A stretch of DNA of 8,078 nucleotides, from the NCBI GenBank assembly GCA_030425715.1, contig JAUIAA010000088.1:1-8078 (forward strand), written 5' to 3'. Under the pieces are notes generated by a model that had not been told where the DNA came from, ran no database searches, and worked only from the letters and a program-made list of their open reading frames with translations. This DNA comes from Bacteroidia bacterium. Lineage in GTDB: Bacteria > Bacteroidota > Bacteroidia > Flavobacteriales > Flavobacteriaceae. The first letter of the stretch is position 1. Each line of letters begins with the position of its first letter. The position numbers and the translations under genes are program-made. This document shows, one piece after another, positions 1 through 6,600 of this stretch.

Positions 1-1531
1 GAGTAATGGAATCTTTATCTCCAGAAAGCATCATTATATTTTTAATACCAACTTTATGTAATGCTAAGATTGTTTCTTTTGCATCATCTTTTAATTCATC
101 TGCAATAACTACATAACCTGCAAATTCATTATCAATTGCCACTAAAACAATAGATTCTACAATAAATTCTATTTCATTTGGTACTTTTATATTATTTGTA
201 AGCATTAGGGCTTTGTTACCAACTAAAACTGTCTTACTATTTACAATACCTTTTAAACCTTTTCCTGCTATTTCAGATACTTCGGAAGCCTCATAATTTG
301 CACCTTCCTCTTTGTATTCCATAATAGCTTTTGCAATAGGGTGCGTGGATTGCTCTTCCATAGCCATTAAGTACTTCATCATTTCGGCTTCGCTCAATGC
401 AGGCAATTCGGATTCTTCCCAATCCATGATCTTAACATCCTTAATTTTGAAAACCCCTTTGGTTACTGTACCTGTTTTGTCCATAACCAATGTGTTTATT
501 TTGGTCATTGTATCCAAAAAAGAAGCACCTTTAAATAAGATACCGCTTTTTGAAGCTGCTCCCAAGCCGCCAAAATAGCCCAATGGAATAGAAATAACCA
601 AAGCACAAGGGCAAGAAATTACCAAGAAAATTAACGCTCTGTACAACCAATCATTAAAGACATAATCCTCCACAAAAAAGTAGGGCATAAAAGTAACGCC
701 AATAGCCAAAAACACAACGATGGGTGTATAAATTCTTGCAAATTTTCTAATGAATAATTCTGTTTTAGATTTGCGAGCTGTTGCATTCTGTACCATATCC
801 AAAATTCTGGCAATGGAACTATCTTTAAATGCTTTGGTGGTTTCTATTTCAATTACGCCGTCTAAGTTTATACTCCCAGCAAATACCTTATCACCTTTTA
901 CAATCGTATCCGGCTTGCTCTCGCCTGTTAAAGCCGCTGTATTGAAAGAGCCTTTTTTAGAAAGTAAAACACCATCTAAAGGTACTTTTTCACCTACACG
1001 AATTTGAATTTTCTCTCCTATATTTACGTCCTCTGGTGAAACACTTATATAATCACCATCACGAAACACATTGGCTTCTTTTGGTCTAACATCTAATAAA
1101 GCTTTTATATTTCTTTTGGCTCTGTTTACTGCTGCATTTTGGAATAATTCTCCAACACCATAAAACAGCATAACGGCTACACCTTCTGGATATTCACCAA
1201 TAACAAATGCCCCAATAGTAGCAATAGACATTAAAAAAAATTCTGTAAAAACATCGCCTTTTTTAATACTCTCCCAACCTTCCTTTACAACTGGAAGTCC
1301 TACTGGTAAATAAGCAACACCATACCAAACAATACGAACCCAATCTTTAAAAAATGCAACATTAAAATAATCTAAAGCAATACCTATCATTAGCATTGTA
1401 AAACTTATGATTGCAGGAGTATAGGCTTTGAAATTATTAGATGGACCACTATGGTCGTGACCATGATCTTGACTATGTGCTTTTTCTGAATTTGGTTTTA
1501 CATCTCTTAAATTGACTTTCTTTTTTTTCAT
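1..1531 (-). CDS. cadA: P1B-type heavy-metal (Zn/Cd/Pb-like) translocating ATPase, 3' end cut off by window edge
   Basis: Inner-membrane pump expected to export a divalent soft metal from cytoplasm to periplasm using ATP. Reading the minus strand from the ATG at 1529-1531 gives 510 uninterrupted codons to the window edge. Visible motifs are the actuator loop TGES (residues 202-205), the membrane metal site CPC (C307-P308-C309, in SCPCALVISIP), the phosphorylated DKTGT (D351), the P1B hallmark HP (H397-P398) and SGD (503-505, normally TGD). The CPCALVIS context is of CadA/ZntA type rather than the CopA-type CPCALGLATP, so Zn/Cd/Pb is favoured over Cu; this is inference from family motifs. There is no N-terminal HMA domain with a CxxC; instead there is a short His-rich tail (H19, H23, H25, H27). 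By family length (about 650 residues), the hinge and last two membrane helices are missing. The start overlaps the stop of the DUF3703 gene. Confidence 0.95.
   Translation of the reverse strand, partial: MKKKKVNLRDVKPNSEKAHSQDHGHDHSGPSNNFKAYTPAIISFTMLMIGIALDYFNVAFFKDWVRIVWYGVAYLPVGLPVVKEGWESIKKGDVFTEFFLMSIATIGAFVIGEYPEGVAVMLFYGVGELFQNAAVNRAKRNIKALLDVRPKEANVFRDGDYISVSPEDVNIGEKIQIRVGEKVPLDGVLLSKKGSFNTAALTGESKPDTIVKGDKVFAGSINLDGVIEIETTKAFKDSSIARILDMVQNATARKSKTELFIRKFARIYTPIVVFLAIGVTFMPYFFVEDYVFNDWLYRALIFLVISCPCALVISIPLGYFGGLGAASKSGILFKGASFLDTMTKINTLVMDKTGTVTKGVFKIKDVKIMDWEESELPALSEAEMMKYLMAMEEQSTHPIAKAIMEYKEEGANYEASEVSEIAGKGLKGIVNSKTVLVGNKALMLTNNIKVPNEIEFIVESIVLVAIDNEFAGYVVIADELKDDAKETILALHKVGIKNIMMLSGDKDSIT
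1528..1531 (-). other. ATGA start/stop overlap joining the DUF3703 gene to the P1B ATPase gene
   Basis: On the minus strand the four bases ATGA contain the ATPase start (ATG, 1531-1529) and the DUF3703 stop (TGA, 1530-1528). I see no Shine-Dalgarno-like sequence before the ATPase start, so its translation probably depends on ribosomes finishing the upstream gene. The coupling is inferred from the arrangement. Confidence 0.85.
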
Positions 1532-1890
1532 TTTGAATGGAATACTATTTGAATATCGTTAGGAATTGGCATAGATTTTAATGGTGAAACATTTGCACCA
1601 CCTGTATTGCCTAGTGGTACGTAATTAATAAACGATTTCCAACCCCCAACAATTAACCTTATGATTTGCCCAAACACTTCTTTAACATTTCTTTGCATAA
1701 ACCCCAATTTTAGCATTAACCAATGTGAATAGGTGTGCTCAATTGGGTAAGATTGTCCTATTATATGACTTCTTTCTAAATGATGCCACGCATTTGTAAA
1801 ATCATTATTAGCAAGAGCAACATCATATAAACCAAGTTCTTTATTATAAGCATCTTTTAAATGTTTTGGTATTTTAAAATTGAGTTTCAT
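1528..1890 (-). CDS. DUF3703-family protein, function unknown
   Basis: A 120-residue, apparently soluble protein with no signal peptide or clear membrane helix. I recognise the DUF3703 pattern: HLERSHIIGQ at residues 37-46, HTYSHWLMLKLG at 52-63, and a C-terminal block PLGNTGGANVS...MPIPNDI at about 92-113. The first half looks helical, somewhat TPR-like. The histidines H37, H42, H52 and H56 sit within or near the conserved blocks and could be functional or metal-binding, but that is a guess. The length fits the family as I know it. The gene follows the Fur-family gene after 55 bases and overlaps the P1B ATPase start, which ties it to metal efflux, perhaps as a small accessory or metal-handling protein. 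No biochemical role can be assigned from sequence. Confidence 0.85.
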   Translation of the reverse strand: MKLNFKIPKHLKDAYNKELGLYDVALANNDFTNAWHHLERSHIIGQSYPIEHTYSHWLMLKLGFMQRNVKEVFGQIIRLIVGGWKSFINYVPLGNTGGANVSPLKSMPIPNDIQIVFHSK

Positions 1891-1945
1891 TACTATCTAT
1901 TTTGAGGGTAAAAATACAATACCAATACCTGCAACGGAAGTGCAA

Positions 1946-2365
1946 TTATTGCCCACTACACTTATCGCAAATTCCTTTTACCACCAAGTTTATATTTTCT
2001 GAAACAAAACCATCTGGCACTTTTATCTGTGGGATTTTATGCTCTGTTAAACAAATGGTTTGGTTGCAATTATTGCAATGAAAATGGAGGTGTAAATCCG
2101 TTTCAATTTCGCAATTGCAGCCCTGTTCGCACAGGGCGTATTTTGTAATTCCTGTACCATCGTCTATTTGATGTACAATCGCTTTATCTTCAAAGGTTTT
2201 TATGGTTCTATACAATGTCGTTCTATCTGCTTTTTCAAATGTATTCTCTATATCGCTTAATGTCACGGCTACTTGTCTTTCCGCAAGGAATTTATAAATC
2301 AATAAACGCATTGCGGTAACCCGTATCTTTTTTGATTCTAAAAATTGCTCGATTGTTTCCATCAT
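1946..2365 (-). CDS. Fur-family metal-responsive transcriptional regulator
   Basis: A 139-residue cytoplasmic DNA-binding protein of normal Fur-family length. Residues 1-75 form the winged helix, with the motif RVTAMRLLIYKFL (15-27) and the recognition-helix segment DRTTLYRTIKTFED (47-60). Residues 76-139 form the dimerisation and metal-binding part: an H/E-rich stretch E88-T-D-L-H92-L-H94-F-H96, then C97xxC100 and C133xxC136, which together match the usual structural zinc site. Extra cysteines C79, C83, C85 and C105 could serve in sensing. The metal sensed cannot be read from sequence. The start could be the first or the second of two adjacent ATGs; the first overlaps the adaptor stop as TAATG. 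Its position inside the efflux operon makes this operon the obvious target, but no experimentally known Fur or Zur box is evident. Confidence 0.93.
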   Translation of the reverse strand: MMETIEQFLESKKIRVTAMRLLIYKFLAERQVAVTLSDIENTFEKADRTTLYRTIKTFEDKAIVHQIDDGTGITKYALCEQGCNCEIETDLHLHFHCNNCNQTICLTEHKIPQIKVPDGFVSENINLVVKGICDKCSGQ

Positions 2366-2367
2366 TA
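2363..2367 (-). other. TAATG stop/start overlap between the adaptor and Fur-family genes
   Basis: On the minus strand the adaptor stop TAA (2367-2365) shares its last base with the first ATG of the Fur-family gene (2365-2363). A second in-frame ATG follows immediately (2362-2360). Such one-base overlaps usually mean cotranscription and translational reinitiation, which is inferred here. Confidence 0.85.
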
Positions 2368-3570
2368 ATGTGAATGTTCTGCCTCGCCTTTTTTCATTTG
2401 GGCATTTAAATAATAAGCATTATTATAAGCAAATTTAGTGTTCTTATCTATTGTATCAACAAATTGAACTGCTATCCAATTCGTATCTTTTGCTCCCAAT
2501 AGCACCTCAACTGGCTTAAAACTCCAATCGTTATTTTCCTTTTCTACTGAAAAAACATAGAATTTATCGCCTTCTTTTATGATGGCACTTTCTGGTAATG
2601 CCTTTGTTTTAGAATTTTCGACTTGAATTTTACCTTGAATATACATGCCAGGTATTAAAATGTCCTTTTTGTTTTCAATTTCCGCGTGCACATGTACTGC
2701 TTTAGGGTTGTCTTCAAAGGTTTTACCTACCGAGTAAATTTCTGCAGTAAGTTCTTCTCCTGGAATAGATTGCACATTAAAAACTACTTTTTGTCCCTTT
2801 TTAACTTTGTATACATCTTTTTCAAACACCATTAAATCGGCGTGAACATGGTGCGTATTTACAATTTCAAACAGTTCGGTTTGTGGTTCCACATATTGAC
2901 CCGTTTTAACTTCAACCTTTTGCACAAAACCTTCAATAGGACTACGTAATGAGATGCTTTGCGCGATTTTACCATTTCGTACTGATGTGGTGTTCACGTT
3001 TAATAATTGTAATTGTGCTTCCAATCCATCTACCAATGCTTTTGAGGCTTGATATTCTGCTTCTGCTTTTTGAAAGTTTGAGCCAGAACCCACACCTGCG
3101 CCATATAATTTTTGTTGACGTTCATAGTTTTTCTTTAAAAAATCACTATTGCTATACGCATGCAAATAATCGGTTTGCATTTTTATGATATTTGGATGCG
3201 AAAGATAAGCTACTACTTGCCCCTTATTTACTTTATCGCCTTCAATAACTTTTATAGATATCACGTTTGCCCCAATAACCGAAGTAATGGCCGCTTCGTT
3301 TTGTGGCGGTACTTCTAATGAACCATTCGCCTCTACATAACCGCTCATATTACGTAATGCTATGGTATCTATTTTCATTTTTAAAGCTTGGAATTGCTGT
3401 TCTGAAAGCATCGCTTCTCCGCCTTCATCATGATGGTCATGAGTTTCTGTTTTTGAAGTTTCGCTATGTGAATGTTGATCGCTTGCGTTAAGGTTTTCTT
3501 TATTCCCACAAGCAGTTGCTAAAATTGATACTGTAAAAAGAATCAAAAATTTATATACTATGTTTTTCAT
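2365..3570 (-). CDS. czcB: CzcB/CusB-like RND efflux periplasmic adaptor lipoprotein
   Basis: Membrane-fusion protein that should bridge the inner-membrane RND pump and the outer-membrane channel in the periplasm. It has 401 residues. Residues 1-21 are a lipoprotein signal (K2, hydrophobic 8-17, then A18-T19-A20-C21, with C21 as the likely lipidated residue). A His-rich stretch follows (H33, H35, H44, H46, H47). The first half of the lipoyl/barrel-sandwich domain lies at about 93-123, the helical hairpin at about 128-200, the second lipoyl half at about 206-238 (SLRSPIEGFV then GQYVEPQTELF), the beta-barrel at about 240-320, and a membrane-proximal domain after that. The C-terminus is again His-rich (ends HSH). 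The start ATG has the lipoprotein signal directly behind it. The gene lies 83 bases downstream of the pump gene and overlaps the regulator gene by one base. The adaptor role is secure; metal specificity is inferred from the partner pump. Confidence 0.94.
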   Translation of the reverse strand: MKNIVYKFLILFTVSILATACGNKENLNASDQHSHSETSKTETHDHHDEGGEAMLSEQQFQALKMKIDTIALRNMSGYVEANGSLEVPPQNEAAITSVIGANVISIKVIEGDKVNKGQVVAYLSHPNIIKMQTDYLHAYSNSDFLKKNYERQQKLYGAGVGSGSNFQKAEAEYQASKALVDGLEAQLQLLNVNTTSVRNGKIAQSISLRSPIEGFVQKVEVKTGQYVEPQTELFEIVNTHHVHADLMVFEKDVYKVKKGQKVVFNVQSIPGEELTAEIYSVGKTFEDNPKAVHVHAEIENKKDILIPGMYIQGKIQVENSKTKALPESAIIKEGDKFYVFSVEKENNDWSFKPVEVLLGAKDTNWIAVQFVDTIDKNTKFAYNNAYYLNAQMKKGEAEHSH

Positions 3571-3653
3571 CTGTTAAAATTTTGTGTGTTATTGACCATT
3601 ACTTGCCAAATGTCCGCCTGCCAACCGCAGGCAGGTTATGGGTTTTCATTTTC
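3571..3653 (-). other. Spacer between pump and adaptor genes holding a GC-rich repeat
   Basis: This 83-base gap is the largest within the operon. Its middle is conspicuously G+C-rich against an A/T-rich background. The minus strand can also be read as a 16-codon mini-ORF (3599-3649, beginning MKTHNLPAV) starting 4 bases after the pump stop. I do not call it a gene because it crosses the repeat and has no ribosome-binding site. No promoter was recognised. Confidence 0.5.
3616..3635. repeat. Short GC-rich palindromic element with two alternative stems
   Basis: On the plus strand GCCTGC (3616-3621) can pair with GCAGGC (3627-3632) around a 5-base loop. Alternatively CCTGCC (3617-3622) can pair with GGCAGG (3630-3635) around a 7-base loop. 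The two folds exclude each other because the right side is a GCAGG tandem. No U-run follows on either strand, so it is not a standard intrinsic terminator. It resembles the CCTGCCTGC-type palindromic repeats I associate with flavobacterial intergenic regions; that resemblance is from memory and not checked. Confidence 0.6.
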
Positions 3654-6600
3654 TTATTGCTTAAAATATTGTAATTGAAATGTGCTTTGTAAATAATTTG
3701 TTAAGGCTTCTTGTGCGTCCAATTCAGATTGAATCGCTTCTTTTATCAATTGGGTAAATGCTGTATAATCTATTTCACCTTCTTTATAAGCCAATAAAGC
3801 ACCAGACCTTTGTGCTGCCGTAAGCGGTAACACTTCATTTTTATAAAATAGCCAAGACCTTTTCCATTTTTGATAATTTTCTTTGGCTTGGATAAATTTA
3901 GATTGTACTTCTTGCTTTTTGAACTGTAAGTTGGTATCCGCAATTTCCTTATCCATTTTTGCCGTTTTAACCCTTGTTTTATTCTTACCTGACAAAAATG
4001 GGACGGAAATTCCTGCTTGATAAGTATAAAAACCAGAAGCTCCATTTATCTTTTGCAAACCACCTTGAAGATTAAATTTGGGCAGGTTATCTGCTCTAGC
4101 TGCCTTATAGGTTGCCTCTGCTTCTGTGATTTGTAACTCTGCTATATTGTATAATGGATGCGCTTCCAAACTAAAAGTATCCATTACCACATTGTTTGTC
4201 ATTTCAACAGTGTTTGGAACGGTATAAAATCTATCGGTAACCAACCATATATTCAATTGCTGTAAGGCAATATGGTAGTTACTCTTTGCTTGCATCAACT
4301 TATTTTGAATCTGTAAAGATTGATTTTTTGCTGCCGAATACTCTAATTTTGAAATGGCTTCCACTTGGTAATTCAAGACAACTGCTTTTTCAAAGTTGGT
4401 ATAAATAGAATCTAGCTCTTTGTACAAATTATAATTCCTTTTGCTCTGTAAAGCGTTTGCCCATGCCCTTTTCACTTCTAACTCCAACTCCAATTCTGAA
4501 AGCTGAAATGCTTTTTGAGCCAATTGAATACGTTGTTGTTGCAATTGTTTTTTTGCTGAAATACCAAATACATTAATATTGGATTGACCTACGCCGAAAA
4601 TAGTATAAATACCAATTCCGTCATTGAGTTCTTCACCTCCTGTATAAATTTGAGTTGTACCCAAATCATAAGCTGTACTCTTTAATTGCTCTTGTTTATT
4701 AATTTCCAGTTGTTTTTGTTTTAAAAGCGGATAATTCTCTTTTGATAGCTTTACCGCTTCTTCCATGGTAATCACTGGAAAATTATCGTTCGTTTGTTGT
4801 GCATTTACATGGCTAGGCAACATAAAAACAAAAGCCAGCATTGCTGTAACTGTAATTACTTTTTTCTTCAATTTAAATTTTAAAGATTTGGTTTCTACCC
4901 AATGATACAATATAGGAATGATAAACAAGGTCAATAAGGTTGAAGTGAGCAAACCACCTATCACAACCGTTGCTAAAGGGCGTTGCACTTCTGCACCTGC
5001 TGTTGCCGAAATTGCCATAGGTAAAAAACCCAACACATCCGTAAAAGCAGTTAACATAATCGGTCTGATACGTCGTTTTGTACCTTCAATAATTCTATCT
5101 TTTAGATTCGTAACCCCTTCTTCTTTCAATTCATTTAAGCCACTAATCATAACCAATCCATTTAAAACGGCAACTCCAAAAAGTACAATAAAGCCAACAC
5201 CTGCAGATATACTAAAGGGCATATCTCGCAACCATAAGGCTACCACGCCACCAATGGTTGCCATAGGAATGGCGATGTAAATCATTAAAGTTTGTGGCAA
5301 AGATTTTAATGCAAAGTAAATCAATATAAAAATAAGCAATAAGGCGATGGGTACCACCATTTGTAATCGGTTACTGGCACGTTCTAAGTTTTCAAAAGCA
5401 CCACCATAACGAATAAAATAACCCGCTGGCAATTCTAGTTTTGCATCTAATTTTGTTTTTATTTCGTTTACCAACGATTTTACATCGCGCCCTCTAACAT
5501 TGATCCCAACATAAGTTCTTCGGTTGGTATTGTCCCTACTAATTTGCATAGGACCTGCTTTGTAACTTACCTTGGCTATTTCGCGCAATGGAATTTGCGC
5601 ACCTGAAGGCAAATTGATAAACAAATTTTGAACATCTGTAATATCCTTACGGTTGTTAGAATTTAATCGCACTACCAAATCAAATCGCTTTTCCCCTTCA
5701 AAAATCGTTCCTGCAGTACCACCTGCAAAAGCCGATTGCACCATTTGATTCAATGTATTTATTTGCAAGCCATATTGTGCTAATTTACCTCTGTTGTAAG
5801 TAATGGTCATTTGCGGTAAACCCGTTGTGGCTTCGGCTTTCATATCGCCAATACCCTCTGTACCTGCAATAATTTTAGTTATTTCTTCAGCTTTTTGAGA
5901 TAAAACATCAATATCTTCACCATATAATTTTATAGCGATATCTTCTCTAACCCCTTCAAGCAATTCGTTAAAACGCATTTCAATGGGTTGGGTAAACTCA
6001 TAATTTACGCCTGGAATAATTTCAACTGCTTTTTTCATTTTTTCGATGAGTTCCTCTTTAGAGGCAACTGTAGTCCATTCGCTTTTCGGTTTCATAATCA
6101 CAATAACATCTGCCAAATCCATGGGCATAGGGTCTGTAGGAATTTCGGCAACACCAATACGACTGACTACTTTTTCAACTTCAGGGAATTTTGCTTTTAC
6201 TATCTGTTCTATTTTGGTGGTGGTTTCAATGGTTTCAGTAAGCGAACTTCCTGGTTTTAAAATGGCGTGAAAAGCAATATCGCCTTCATCCAATTGCGGA
6301 ATAAACTCACCTCCCATTCTGGTAAACATAAAAATAGTAATTCCGAATAAAACAACGGCAATACCTATAATGAGTTTGCCTTTTTTCAAGCCTTTCTCCA
6401 ATAAGGGTTGGTATTTGCGCTCTACCCAATGCACAAACGCATCGCCATAGGATTTTTTATCTGACTTTGGTGCTCTTAAAATTAATGCAGACATCATGGG
6501 TACGTAGGTTAAACAAAGCACCATGGCACCTATCATGGCAAAAATAAAGGTCAACGCCATAGGTTTGAACATTTTTCCTTCAATACCTTCTAATGCTAAA

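Noticed and set aside
312..1007. Plus-strand and minus-strand short frames in this region
   Set aside because: They overlap the P1B ATPase in other frames; the ATPase frame carries every catalytic motif.
1891..1945. Separate promoter for the DUF3703 and ATPase genes
   Set aside because: A TATTTTTA sequence and a TTG exist, but the 15-base spacing is too short for the flavobacterial -33/-7 pattern; evidence is too weak.
3616..3635. Intrinsic terminator after the pump gene
   Set aside because: Stem is present but no U-run follows on the minus-strand transcript, and the adaptor gene downstream must be expressed with the pump.
3770..4045. Minus-strand 91-codon frame within the channel domain
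   Set aside because: Different frame from the efflux-channel domain and low-complexity Lys-rich product; a shadow frame.
4840..4910. Pump and channel as two genes joined by sequencing error
   Set aside because: The frame is continuous with no stop, and there is no suitable start codon before the signal segment; the only nearby Met (residue 1050) is inside the hydrophobic core.
4918..5280. Plus-strand open frame of 120 codons
   Set aside because: It lies antisense inside the RND gene, whose conserved protein explains the sequence; the translated product shows no recognisable family.
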